Positions 36,143-48,280 of a stretch of 64,000 nt of DNA are shown here, one piece after another (position 1 is the first letter of the stretch; each line of letters begins with the position of its first letter). Position numbers and translations under genes: made by a program. This DNA is from Budorcas taxicolor (taxonomy: Eukaryota > Chordata > Mammalia > Artiodactyla > Bovidae): positions 17,874,001 to 17,938,000 of the forward strand of contig NC_068913.1 in the NCBI RefSeq assembly GCF_023091745.1. Direction: 5' to 3'. Under the pieces are notes generated by a model. It was not told the DNA's origin and searched no databases. It worked only from the letters and a program-made list of their open reading frames with translations.

Positions 36143-37059
36143 GGTACCATAAGTTTAACTGTATGTTTTCTCTGTGCCTTGTGAGTTTTAGGCAGGGAAC
36201 TAAACTCTGAAAGTTCTATGTAATAATTTTAGCATAATAAGAAATTACTTGAAGGATCAATTTTATTTGCCGTGATGAGAACATAGTTTGCTGCCACCAA
36301 TGGGCTTGATGCTATGTAATAAATATCCCTTATCATATGCATAATTCCCGATATATTGTTTTATTTCTAAATTTTAAGATGTTTGCAGAAAGTCATGTTT
36401 GTGGGGGGAGGTGCTGTGCACAGGCACATGTGTGGTGGTAAAGCATTCTTTCTAGTAATATGTGTAAAACCTATTTTTTTCTACATATAGAAAATCTCAA
36501 GCTACCGAGATATGAAAATAAAAGCCATCAGTTATGCCAGGGAACCATTGTTAACATTTTGGTATGTATTCTCCCAGTTGCTTTTATCCATGTGTATATA
36601 AAAACATATTCAAATTCAATTGGAAACATACTTTATACCTTGGTTTGATTTTGCTGATTTTTAAAAATTCATTTGATAATTGTATATCAAAATGTTTTCT
36701 TACAATCATTAAAGTTTCCTCTACATAATTTTAAACACAGAATCCCATTGCATGGTTATACTTTAATAACTAGACCAAGTCCTTATTGTTGAACATGTAA
36801 GTGTAGGTGGAAAAACTTTAAATATAAATTCCTAAAGTCTTCCCCACATTACAGATCTTAGATCTTTCATGATTATAAAAGCACTGAACCAAATTTCTAT
36901 AGATTTTAATTTTAATCTAAAACTACAGAGTTAAAGGCAACTTCAGAGGAATTTAGTCAATTTTCCTACTTCTACATAGGAATATATCACTGTCTCAGAT
37001 ATATCTTTCTAGAAACTATCTTGAATTTAATGAGGGAAGTATAATATTATACTTGGTGT
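36143..37059. other. No feature recognised
   Basis: AT-rich. 36540-36700 has the look of an eroded L1/HAL1 3' region but cannot be anchored. Confidence 0.4.
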
Positions 37060-37250
37060 CAGGAGCACAGGCTTTGACCCTGGACCAAATACTAAATAAA
37101 GGACTCTAACCTTTCATTTGGACTTTATTCCTCTCATTTACTTTCAGTTTCTATGAGGATTCCATTGCAGGGTTTTTGAAAGATTTCATGAGATAATGTA
37201 TATAGAGTGTCCTGCACAGCATAGATGCTGAACATATGCTAGATCATTTT
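37060..37250 (+). repeat. MIR SINE
   Basis: GTGTCAGGAGCACAGGCTTT, GGATTCCATTGCAGGGTTTT, and AGAGTGTCCTGCACAGCATA follow plus-strand MIR from the gap-rich 5' part to the core. Confidence 0.65.
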
Positions 37251-38334
37251 ATTTACCCTGCATTTCTCAAATCTGTAAGATGTCCTTGCATTTTTCTACA
37301 ATTCAAGTAAACACACACCACTATTTCTGAAGATCATTACTAAGTCCTGGAAACTGGTTTGACGTTTTCTAGAGTCTACTCTCATAATTCTTAAACATTT
37401 AGACCTTCCTAAATTGCAAGACACCAAGCTGTACAGGATATATTGCCATTGGTCTGGCCAGTGACACTGATGGTGGGAAATTTCACCATTCTTTATATAT
37501 TGTCTCGCTGGCATTATAGGAAGAACTCACTGAATTCTTAAGAGAGTCTGATGTTATTCACTCGGGTTCCGTTTCTAGGCCAGCATGACAAGGATAACTG
37601 CTTTCCTGTGCTGTACTCATGTCTTGATACTGATTCTTCCCCTTGCTTAGAAGCAGTTCCTTCTTTCAAGTTAGTTTCATTCATTTGGGTCTGTTTTCCA
37701 ACGTCAGACTATTTGGTTTTAATCGTATGGTCAGGTCATCTGCACATGTACTATAATCTATTCTTAAGTTGCTGATTGCATTTAGAGCAAATGAGTTAAT
37801 CTGCACCCTCACAGTTCAACAAGAAGCCATTTATCCCTCTATGCAGTGGAGTAGGGACGCAGAAATAAAGCCTGCCTCTTTTGGAAGCAGTTTTCTTTTT
37901 AATGTGAGTCCAGTAGCTGAAAGTTTTTCTAGCCTTACATGTTTGAGTAGATTTTGGTATGTCATCTGTGTGGATTAGGAGTCTGTAGGCTTTGGCTGTG
38001 AAAGCTGTAATTACCAATGTTTGAAAGACATCTGTGAGGGTGAGGATACGGAGAAGATAAGCCAAAAGCAAGATATATAATTACCACACCCTGTCTTCCT
38101 AGCAGGAACTCGGGGTGTGTAAAGCAAATTAGGACCTTGTAGACAGCCCTTTTCCTATCAGGGTGCATCATCAGGGTGCTCGGCAAGTAGGTAATCAATC
38201 TCTCAGGCAGGAAGTATCCGCTCTCACATACATGATCGGCTGAAAATCAGAGGTGGAAAAGGTCCATGCTTCTCTATTATTTACTCAACATACCCCTGAC
38301 TCTCTTCCTATACAGGCAGTTTTTATACAGAGGA
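37251..38334. other. No feature recognised
   Basis: Single-copy-looking DNA; frames of 60-90 codons without family resemblance. Confidence 0.5.
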
Positions 38335-38520
38335 AAGAACACTGGGCCTGCAGTCAGGAGAACTGATTTCCAGTTCTCAGTCTCTCATGAGCTGTGACCC
38401 CAGCCAAGGCTTCAAGCCTCAATTTCCCCATCTGTAAAATGGAAGTCATGTAACTACTTCACACAAGTATTGCATATAAAAAGGTCCTACTTATGAAAGG
38501 GCTTTAAAAATACTATGAAG
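38335..38520 (+). repeat. MIR SINE
   Basis: GGGCCTGCAGTCAGGAGAAC, TCAATTTCCCCATCTGTAAA and ATGGAAGTCATGTAACTAC: plus-strand MIR, clearly recognisable. Confidence 0.88.
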
Positions 38521-40869
38521 TTTCTAGAAAAGAAAAAGTCATGGAGAATCACACCATTTCTTTGGAACGCTGAATATTTGTTTTGGTTTTCATTTCTAGT
38601 TGAATACCGAACATATATGTTTTTGATATTTATGAGTTGAATGCCCAGCTCCACTATGAATAGCTATGACTGGGAAATATTGAGAGAAATTACAAGGTGT
38701 CTTGTTATTGATAATTAAAACAAAGGAACGAACTCTTTCAAAGGTAAGGGTAGCTTAGACCTAACTCACAGTTCTCTACTCAGACTGGTTTTTCTTAGGT
38801 TTCCTTTAAGGAAAACTCCTTAAAAGTTTTGCAAGAATAAGTGAGGTGAGATTGGCCCTTGAGTAAGGAAAGGGGGCAGCTAAAGCCTAAAGCCTCTTTC
38901 TCAGTAACAAATTTAAGTGCCTTGTTTATTTTCGTGTGATTAAGTGACATTTGTATAAATACCTTATTGAGTAATGGTGCTGTGGCAAAACTGAAGTTTA
39001 TGTAGGGCACTGCTCCACCCAAGGTAAGCGATTAGAGCAGGTATGTAATCTAAGTCCCCGCGGGCTCCTCCACTCAACCCTGTGAGTAAGTAGTACTCGG
39101 AAGGAAGAACAGTGTGGCCCATGTGCATGGTTGAAGGTGGAATACAAGGGCAGGAGAAGCTTCTCTGAATGAATGAAGGAAGTGTGAAGGGTGGCAGGGA
39201 GACTAACAGCTGAAAATTGATTCTGACTATTGATGTCAGTCTATTGAGTTAATGCAAATTAAGGTGGCATGAGATTTGTTTTTTAAAAAGCCTTTTCCCC
39301 GTGCAGTGTAATAATAACCATCTTACTTTAAATGTAGCCAAGAAGGGCTGTGTTTGCTCATGTGATCCAGTTTCCACACTTCCCACACCTGGGGAAGTAT
39401 CAGCTAATATTGATTTAGCACTAATTTATACCTGATGGTCAGAGTCAACTAGGAGAGAGGAAAACTGGTACAAATTAGTGAGGCCCTGTGGTCCCTGAAA
39501 GTGGTCTGAGACTCGAATGTTGTATATCAATACAAATCACCCTTTCTGGGAGGGAATGGAAAAAATATTTTAAGCAGATCTGAATCTGCTCTTAATGGCT
39601 CTACTGCTGTCGGGCTAAAGATCTCCTTTAAGAATGCTAGGAATGGGTAAGGTCAAGTTACATTCTTAGATTTTTATTATGTTTAGCTTATTAATTTGGG
39701 AGCTAAGCAAACTAGAAGCAGAACAGGCTTTAAAATACCTGACTTGTTACTGTATTATGAGTAATCACTGTTAGCTGGTTTACTCCATTTACCTTTTCCT
39801 CAGTGAAATTCTCTATAATAAAGAAATACCCATAAACTACTCTTATATTTAAATACTGGTGTAGATTATTCAGAACCGTAGAATTAGATACCTATCCTTT
39901 GAAAACTGTTTTATTTGTGTAATTTCCATAAATTGATGTCAGTTATCAACACTTCTTTGAATTATATTTTGCTAAACACTAATATTTAGGGCCTGTGATT
40001 AAATTTGGGGAACTTTTATTCGTTTCTAATCAACAGCTCCCCAAATTTGCCTAATCATATACATCACTCAGGGGACTTGTAAAAAACTGTACACTTCTAC
40101 CCCTCCTGCTCCCAGACCTGCCAAATTTAGACTCTACAAGGAACAAGGCTGAAATCTATTGTTTAGGAAGGTCCCAAGAATGCCTCATGAGCTATATGTT
40201 TGGAAAATAGCTGTGCCCTTGTTGTATTTCTGATGATGTTAGAACTCTTCACACCCCAATATTCCCTTTTGCCCACCCGCTTCCTCAGTGACTGCACGCT
40301 TTTTTTCTATTCTACCCCACCTAAGAGATAAGGCACGTGCCCACCAACCACTGTGACCCTCGGCAATGAGTCCCCACTGCCGTGGTGGTGGACAGCATCA
40401 ACCGTCTTGGGTAGGGAGGTGATGGAGCAAAGGGATAGAAGTGTAGTCTGGAAAAGTCTTCCCAGAGATTCCCCTTGACAACCAGTTGTAGAAGACATTG
40501 CTACCTCCTCAAGTGGCCATGTTCAACCTCCCTTTGTGCTAAATAGAATTTTTCTTTCCCTTCACTCTCTTATCTTCCCTTCATCCTGTAATGGAAGGGA
40601 AAACACTATTCTATTTTTGTCAGACTTGTGCTGTTGATCAAATCCTCTACTGCCTCATAGAAATGAAATCTCTTCATCTTCCTCATTCAAGCTTTTTCTC
40701 TTTTGGCTTCCATTAGCCCATCAATAGACGTTTCTTCCCTATTCTTTTTAAACTAAAGCTTTTTATGCTTGTTTGGACTCCAGTGAACCCCAAGATCTCA
40801 TTTTACTTCATGCCTTGTGTTTATTGTCAAATTCCTCAGAAAGAGAACCCTATATTAGTTGCATTCAAC
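38521..40869. other. Repeat-poor single-copy-looking block
   Basis: About 2.3 kb without an interspersed repeat I can name. The first part is AT-rich; 39000-39100 and 40250-40500 are somewhat richer in GC. No coding evidence. Confidence 0.5.
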
Positions 40870-41040
40870 TCCTCACCATTCTCATCAACCCAACTGTCCC
40901 CTGGCTTCTGCAGAGCCACATTTTATTGACACTGCTGGTGTGAAGATTACCAGTGATGAGATCCAATGGTTTTTGCTTAGCCCCTAACATTCTTCTCCAT
41001 CTAACAGCTTTTGACATTGCTGATCACTGCATCCTTTAAA
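40870..41040 (+). repeat. L2 LINE fragment (reverse transcriptase part)
   Basis: Eroded L2 text ends in CTAACAGCTTTTGACATTGC, TGATCACTGCATCC, matching the L2 phrase for the FD-x-x-DH segment of its reverse transcriptase. Weaker L2-like text may extend left to about 40590. Confidence 0.5.
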
Positions 41041-41198
41041 AAAACACTAATCAATTAGTGATCATGGAATTATAAGGACAGAATCTTATTCAAATAATTG
41101 AAACAATAAGGGGCAGGGTAATTTAAGACCACAGAAACTCTTACCGAAAGTGTAATATCACTGCACCAAGCTTAGAGTTAGGAACTGGAAACCTATCA

Positions 41199-41361
41199 TG
41201 CATGCTAAGTCGCTTCAGTCGTGTCTGACTCTTTGTGACCCCATGGACTATAGCCCTCCTACAGTCTACATGGACTGTAGACCCATGGACTATAGGCTCC
41301 GCTGTCCATGGGATTCTCCAGGCAAGAACACTGGAGTGGACTGCCATGCCCTCCTCCAGGG
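41199..41361 (-). repeat. Bov-tA-type SINE, 3' half, with target-site duplication
   Basis: CTAAGTCGCTTCAGTCGTGT through GGACTGCCATGCCCTCCTCC, lacking the tRNA head. The direct repeat AACCTATCA is at 41190-41198 and 41362-41370, so the truncation happened at insertion. It also contains a local duplication of the CATGGACTATAG segment (41261-41298). Confidence 0.88.
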
Positions 41362-41498
41362 AACCTATCAGTAAGCAATAAAGTTTTAACGAAGAATTCT
41401 TGGGCACCTGCTGTATTCTAGGCACTGCTAGGTGTCAAGTGACCAAGTAGTGAATAGAAGAGACAAGGTCTCTGCCTTTAGACACTTTACAATCTAGT

Positions 41499-41770
41499 GG
41501 AGAAGGCAATGGCACCCCACTCCAGTACTCTTGCCTGGAGAATCCCATGGACAGAGGAGCCTGGTAGGCTGCAGTCCATGGGGTCACGAAGAGTTGGACA
41601 CGACTGAGTGACTTCACTTTCACTTTTCACTTTCATGCATTGGAGAAGGAAATGGCAACCCACTCCAGTGTTCTTGCCTGGAGAATCCCAGGGAAGGAGG
41701 AGCCTGGTGGATTGCCGTCTGTGGGGTCACATAGAGTCGGACACGACTGAAGCGACTTAGCAGCAGCAGG
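41499..41770 (+). repeat. BOV-A2 SINE (dimer) inside the L2 relic
   Basis: Two BovA units with linker TTTCACTTTTCACTTTCATG and a (CAG)n tail. The L2 text resumes directly after it (TTATATCAACAGGTAAACAA). A GAAGGC repeat at both ends may be part of a target-site duplication. Confidence 0.94.
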
Positions 41771-42811
41771 GAAGGCTTATATCAACAGGTAAACAAATAT
41801 GTATTTACACCGTGTAATGAGCTCTACAGATGAAACAAACTGACCTCGTGATACATTATTATAGGTTATTACTGGTAGGTGGGAACTCAGAAAGGACACT
41901 CTAAAGACATGGCAGTTAAGCAGATCTGAAGACTGTGAGGGAGCCAGTCAGAGAAGCTGAGAAACGGGATTGTGGAAGGAGTGTTTTAGGCTGAGGACAC
42001 ATGTGTGAAGGTCCTGTAGGGGTGTTTCAGGGGAAATGAAAGAAGGCCACTGTGGCTGGAACCTGAAGGGTGGGGGGAGAATAGAGCAAGGTGAGGTTGG
42101 AGAAGAAGGCAGACCTTTAAAGCTATTTAAAGGAATTTGGATCTCAGTGCAAAGTAATTGGAAGACATCAAACAGATTTAAGTAGGAAATAAGAGGGTCC
42201 AATGTATTTCCAAGCTTACCCTGACTAATTAGCAGAATATAGATTAAAGATGGCAAGGGTAGAAGGTAGACCAGTTGGCAGCTACAACAATAACTCAGGT
42301 AAGAGATGATGGCAGTTTGGATTAAGGTGGTAGCAGAGGAGATGGATAGACCTGGATGGATTAGATGTCTATTCATGAAGAGCAAATAAAAGGACCAGCT
42401 GATGGGTTAGAGTTGGGGAAGGAAGGAAAGTGAAAAAAAAAAAAAAATCAAGAATGTTGCCTAGGTAGTCTTGCTTAGAGTAACTGAGTGGATGGTGATA
42501 CCATGTACTGAAGTGGGGAAAAAATGAAGATAGGGAGGGGAGGAAAGGGATACAGAAATTTAGAGTTTTAGTTCTATTTCAGATATGTTAATTTCATATA
42601 TTCATGGAGACTTGACATGTCATACAGGCAAATGAGTACCTGGAAACAGAATTTGGAGGAAATGTCTACACTGTGGAGATAAATTTGGGAGTTTGTTACC
42701 ATTTTATAGTATTTAAAGCCATGAGAAGGACACAGATTACCAAGAAGGTGAGTTCATAGAGAAGAAAGCGGAGAATGGAGCCCAGTTTTTAGAGGCCACT
42801 AGAGGAGGAAA

Positions 42812-43023
42812 GCTTCCCTGGTGGCTCAGAGGTTAAAGCGTCTGCCTGCAATGAGGGAGACCTGGGTTCAATCCCTGGGTTGGGAAGATCCCCTGGAGAA
42901 GGAAATGGCAACCCACTCCAGTGTTCTTGCCTGAAGAATCCCATGGATGGAGGAGCCTGGTGGGCTACAGTCCAAGGGGTGGCAAAGAGTTGGACATGAC
43001 TGAGCGACTTCACACACATACAC
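42812..43023 (+). repeat. Bov-tA SINE with 11-base target-site duplication
   Basis: Full-length head (GCTTCCCTGGTGGCTCAGAG), body and tail (GACATGACTGAGCGACTTCA), ending in CA repeats. The perfect direct repeat AGAGGAGGAAA lies at 42801-42811 and 43024-43034. Confidence 0.96.
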
Positions 43024-43427
43024 AGAGGAGGAAAAATCCCTGAAGATCACTAACAGCAGTGGTTAGAGAAGTAGGAGACAGATCAGCCAACAGAAGCAAT
43101 TTTTTAAAAAAGAAGTTGAACCCGACCAACAGCGTTGAAAACTGCTAAAAGTTGGAGTAGGAGGCTAAGGTTCAAGGAACACCCATTGGGCCTGGCATTA
43201 TGGAGGCTGCTGACAACACTGATTAGCAGTTTCCACGGGCATGGCGGGAGTGGAAGTCTGAGTCGAGTAGATTGAAGAGCAAATCCAAGTTAACTTGCCG
43301 ACATCTTTCTCAAGAATGGTTATTGTGAAGGAATCAGAGAATTAGTACTATAGATGGAGAGGGACAGCATAAGAATGTGTGTTTTTTTTTAAAATGTTGG
43401 GATAGAGCATATTCATACCTAGTGGAT

Positions 43428-43545
43428 GGAGTGAAATGGCAACCCACTCCAATATTCTTGCCTGGAAAATTTCATGGACAGAGTAGCCTGGTGGGCTGCA
43501 GTCATGGGGTTGCAAAGAGCTGGACACAGCTAAGCACACATGCAT
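43428..43545 (+). repeat. BovA SINE fragment
   Basis: GAAATGGCAACCCACTCCAA through GCTGGACACAGCTAAGCACA: one headless body unit in the L2 relic. Confidence 0.87.
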
Positions 43546-43850
43546 ACATGCTCAGGATAATCAAGAAGCTGATGATTTACAGGAGGAAGGGGGTTACTGA
43601 AGAAACGAAGCCCCTAAGAAGGAAAGAGGGGAAGGGATTTAAATCACGAGTAGAGGAATGGGTTTTGATGGGAGAGGAGAAAATATCGCTTGTAACAGAA
43701 AGGAAGTAGAGATGGGTCTGGTCCAAGTGCCAAAAGATTTGTAGATTTGATGGTTGTATTAGGGGTAGACAGGTGTGGGGATGGTTTTAGATTGAACGAG
43801 TCATTATGGGAAAGTAAACATACTCTCAGTCTCTCTCTTTCTCTCTCTCA

Positions 43851-44517
43851 GGTCACCTGTTCTCATTTCTGTTTTCTGCAAGTCACTTCATTCTTTTCTT
43901 TCAGAAGTCAGGTTTCCTCCGCTTCTCCATTTCCGTGAAAGAAGATGGCCACCCCAGGCACAAGTTTCTGTGATCATCCAGTTCATGCCCTTAATAGAAT
44001 AACATTGTATTTCTTAATTCCAAATTTCCAAGGGGAGAAAATTTGATTGGTCCAGCTTTGGTCAGTTATCGAACTCAGGTCAAGCCAACCATGGCCAGAA
44101 GCACAAGGTCACTGTGTACAAACACAGCTGTCAGGCCTAAGCCCTCTCTGTGTTGGGGGAGGACTAGCTCTTAGAGAAGGGGTTGTGAGCTCCCAGATCC
44201 CCAGAGGCATCCACCAAACATCCTCGGAGACCCCAAACTCTAATTAAGAAGTGCTTCCTAGTTTTGTTTTCTTTGGTTTATTTGTTTACATATCCTCCTC
44301 CACTAATGCATAATTTCCCCAAATTTTGTCCTTAATCCTCTTTTTCTTTACTGCTATACTTTTTTCCCTTGCCAGCTTCATTTGTGTCCATAGCTTCAAC
44401 TACAAAATGTGCATGGATAACCTCTCCCCGACCCCAAACCAAACCTCTGCTCTTCTCAACTATCATTTAAAAACTGTCTTTAAGAACTCTAAAATATTCT
44501 CCCCTTGCCTTGTATCG
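43851..44517. other. No feature recognised
   Basis: A TC-rich tract runs at about 43828-43850, then unassigned DNA. Confidence 0.45.
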
Positions 44518-44650
44518 ATATGAGATGATGAATGTTGGCTCAACTAGTTACTGTAATCATTTCATAACATAGGCAAGTCAAGTCTTGATGCTGTACCCCT
44601 TAAACTTATACAGTGCTCTATGTCAATTATATCTCAATAATACAAAGGAA
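44518..44650 (+). repeat. L1M-type LINE 3' terminus
   Basis: GATGATGAATGTTGGCTCAA, CTTGATGCTGTACCCCTTAA and TCAATTATATCTCAATAATA: the characteristic end of an old mammalian L1. Confidence 0.8.
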
Positions 44651-44689
44651 AAAACTGTCTCCCTATGAATATCCTCTGGTTCCCTTATT

Positions 44690-45360
44690 TATAACTGAAC
44701 TCATTATTTTTTCCCAACCGTACTCCTTCTCTTGGCTCCCTGTTCCTATTAAAGCCACCACTATCCTCTTAGGCATCCAAGCCTGAAACTTCAGAGCTGC
44801 CTGACCTCCCACTTTCAAGGTCCATCAGCTGAGGAGGAGTATCACTCGCACCTTTCCCCCTCTGCATGTCCACTCTCACTCCTGTAACTCCCCTAACTCC
44901 TGTTACCTAAACTTCCACGGACTCTTCTCAAAGCCCACTCTCATCTTCCAGTTTGCAGTCTCCATCCAAGTTGTAGACTCTTCTTGCGTTACTCTTCACA
45001 AAGCCCAGCTCCTTTCATGTCTCCCCCCGCCAATTCAAGAATCTTCAACAGCTCCCCCTGCAAACTCAATAAAGTGCAACCTCCACGACATGTCATGACA
45101 TGTCATCAACAGACCAAGCCTTATCTTCAATCAGTCGAGGCAGGCTGCTCAATCATGCCCTAACACATCCTCTGTTTTCCTAGTGACAAGACTTCACACT
45201 CTTTCCTGGAGCCGTTCCTCAAAAGTGATCTTTCCCTCCCATTACTTCGATTTCCTTTATCTGCATAGCTCCTATGGAAGCCATGCTAGTTTAGACATGG
45301 TTTCTCCTTTATCTGTAGAAATATCTTTTCACCTCTGATGGATTTCAGTTTACCAAAGTG
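44690..45360 (+). repeat. L2 LINE fragment
   Basis: CAGCTCCTTTCATGTCTCCC, TCTTCAACAGCTCCCCCTGC, AAACTCAATAAAGTGCAACC and CACACTCTTTCCTGGAGCCG follow the plus-strand L2 3' half. It is degenerate and non-coding. Confidence 0.6.
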
Positions 45361-46179
45361 TGAGAACAGGTGCAGCCCTTACCGAGTAGACAACAGTGTC
45401 TTACTTTGAAGGTATTTAATAAGTAATTTGATGAGGAGTTACTAAGGCCTGATGCTAGTATTATTGCTATTAAATCCTCATACAGGCTTATTAAATATAT
45501 TAATATGAACCTTTTCAACAGGATACTGGGGAGGCCACTGGAAATTACGTGTTACAAAAATTTCTTTAATAATTAAAAAAATTTCTCTAGTCAAGCAGTG
45601 CTGATGAATGGATGGCACTTTAACAACAATCATTCAACACACTTATGTGGTCAAAAGTAAACTTCAGCCACATAGGAGGAAATTAATCAATGACAAATTC
45701 TAATTACTCTCAACTCTCATTAAAAATATAGTACTGTGATAATCAAGTACAGTCTCTTCATAGGATCACAACTGCTCTCATTTATTGTTGACACTGGGTT
45801 TGGAATTAAAAGAAATGAAATGTCACAGGAAAGAGAGAATATTTCCAGTTTCCTGGTCCCAAAGTCTATTTAGACTCTGAATGTGCTGGGTTTGTAGAAT
45901 AGAATCTGTTAGTTAAATGATAAAATCCTACTCACGTATACCAGCTCAGGGGATGTGCCCCTGGCATCATAGCTGGCGACAGGAATTGCTGTGAAGGTGA
46001 AAGCTGAAAAACTGGTGGTCCTCATCACTGTTTTCTATCCAGGTAATAATAGTTACATCCTTTACTCTTTTGATATTTACCAGTTAAAAAAGAAAATACC
46101 CCTGATTTTTATTGCTGCTTCTGAACTTTTTAAAACCAAAGCATAAGGGAAAATCCCTTGACGTTAGTCTCAGCAAGGA
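45361..46179. other. No feature recognised
   Basis: AT-rich single-copy-looking DNA. Confidence 0.5.
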
Positions 46180-47365
46180 TTTTATGGATATGATACCCAA
46201 AGCGCCGCAACAAAACAAAACAAACAAGTGAAACTATATCAGACTAGAAGGCGTTCTACACAGCACGAGAAACAGCCAACAAAACGGAAAGTCAGCCTGC
46301 ATCATGGGAGAAACATTTGCAAATACCGTATTTCAATGGGGGTTAATGCTGCAAATATGTAAGCAACTCATATGAAAGCGAAGAAGAAGAAAAACACAAC
46401 AAACGATCCGCTTAAAAATGGGCGAAGGATCTGAGTAGAGATTTTTTCTGAAGAAGATATTCAAATGGTCAACAGGTACATGAAAAGGTGTTCAACATCA
46501 CTAATCAGAGAAATGCAAATTACAACCACACTGAGCTACCACCTCGCTGTTAAAATGGGTATTATGAAAAAGACAAGCAATAATAAGTACTGAGGAGGAT
46601 ATAAAGACATAGGAACCCCTTGTGCACTGTTGATGGGACTGTAAATTGATGCAGCCGCTATATTACATGTTACTAAAAAACTTAAAAATAGAACTACCAT
46701 ATGATCCAGCAATCCCACTTCTGGGTATATAGCTGAAGGGAAATGAAATCAATCTCTCCAAGAGATACGTGTACTTCCATGCTTGCACTGTTTACAGCAG
46801 CCAAGATATGAAAACAACCTCAGTGTCCATCAGTGAAGGAACGGATAACGAATGTGACATGCATACACAAAGGAGTATTATTCAGGCATAAAAAGAATGA
46901 GATTCTGCCATTTGTGACCACCCAGATGAACCCTGAAGGCGTTATAAGTAAAGTAAGTCAGATGGAAAAAGACAGATACTATATGATCTCACTTATATGT
47001 GGAATCTAGAAAAAAAAAAATCCAAACTTGTATAAATAGAGAACAGGAACAAGGGCTGGAGAGTGGGGGCAATGGGTGAAGATGGTCAAAGGTACAAAAT
47101 TCCAGGTATAAGATGAATATATTCTAGGGATATAATGTGAGGTATAGTGGTTATTTTTTAACAATACTAAATTGAATATTTAAAAGTTGCTAAGAGAATA
47201 GATTTTAAAAGTTCTCATCATAAAAACGTTTGTAACCATATGAGGTGATGGCTGTGTTAACTAACCTTATGATGTTATTTTCCTCTAAGTAGCAAATTGT
47301 TACATATCTTAAACTTACACAATCTTTCATGTCAATTACATCTCAATAAAGCTGGGGGGGGGGAA
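46180..47365 (+). repeat. L1M-type LINE 3' portion
   Basis: It runs through the ORF2 end (TCATGGGAGAAACATTTGCA, AATCAGAGAAATGCAAATTA, CCATATGATCCAGCAATCCC, TATGTGGAATCTAGAAAAAA) and the 3' UTR (GTGATGGCTGTGTTAACTAA, GTCAATTACATCTCAATAAA). It is continuous, 5'-truncated and old. A G run follows at 47353-47361. Confidence 0.9.
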
Positions 47366-47884
47366 GAAACAAAGTAAGATGATTATTATTTTCATGAAAT
47401 GTTCCTTTCTGCTTAATTAAATTTATGTATTTTTCAGTTCCCTCACACAGGCCTCTTGAGAATAACTGCTCCCAATAGAGAGATAGAACTAATTACATAT
47501 CAGCAGATGTCATTCTCTAACTGATCCTCCTCAACTGGCCTCTGTCAATTTCAGTTGGTTATTTTTTTCTGCAGATCTCAACTGCCTTTTCTCCATTACC
47601 AATTTCATTCTCCATTTTCAACATCAGATGAGCCTACAAGAGCCACGAGGACTAGTATTTTTTACTCTGCCTTTATAACGATCAAAATACAAGATACGCT
47701 TTCCTTTTGAATGCTAGCCCCAGTGTGAGTATCTGTATAGTTTACAGAAGACACATGGAACATTTTTCTACCCTGCGGCTATGCCTCTACAACAGTGATA
47801 CACATACACTTGTTATTGTCAATTTTGTTTTCTGATGAAAGGTGCAGTTTAGTCTTTGGAACAAGCACTGATTAAAATTTGCTA
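47366..47884. other. No feature recognised
   Basis: Unassigned DNA between the L1 and an L2. Confidence 0.45.
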
Positions 47885-48280
47885 CTCTTTTAAAAACATT
47901 GAGCAAATATTGTCTACTGGGTACCAAGCACTACTATGGAGATTCTGCAATAATAAAACTGATAAAAAGTCTTGCCTTCATGGTCTATTCTACACGGACA
48001 GAATAAAAAATAATTACAATATACAATGTGTGGATGGTGATCAGTGCTCTGGGAAAGAAAAGTATGATCGAGAGTAGGGACCATCTCGGGGGTGCTTGCA
48101 GTTTTCAAAAGAGTTTTCAGAAAAGCTTTCATTGTGAAGGGGATGACCTCTGAGTAGAGACCTGGGGGAACTGAGGGAGCAAACCATGTGGGTAACTGGG
48201 GCAAGAACTCCTCAGGCAGAGAGAACACCTAGTGCAAAGGCGCACGTAGGCTGTCACAAGCAGTAAGGAGTTTTACTGTA
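47885..48280 (-). repeat. L2 LINE 3' fragment
   Basis: TGTCTACTGGGTACCAAGCA, TTGCCTTCATGGTCTATTCT, GGTGATCAGTGCTCTGGGAA and AGTGCAAAGGCGCACGTAGG are the reverse-complement L2 3' end in order. Confidence 0.75.

Larger units (their letters stand above)
41371..43850 (-). repeat. Long L2 LINE relic carrying three SINE insertions
   Basis: The reverse complement tracks L2 from its 3' end: GGCACCTGCTGTATTCTAGG at about 41403, AAGGAGTGTTTTAGGCTGAG at 41978, then GGCAGCTACAACAATAACTC at 42277. GGTAGCAGAGGAGATGGATA at 42330, ATTTAAAGCCATGAGAAGGA at 42711 and GGCTAAGGTTCAAGGAACAC at 43163 lie further back, in the reverse transcriptase region. It is interrupted by a BOV-A2, a Bov-tA and a BovA fragment. 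The right edge is uncertain and all frames are broken. Confidence 0.78.

Noticed and set aside
41948..42385. 145-codon minus-strand frame as a gene
   Set aside because: It lies in the L2 relic and reads the element's coding strand with stops outside it; a decayed LINE frame.
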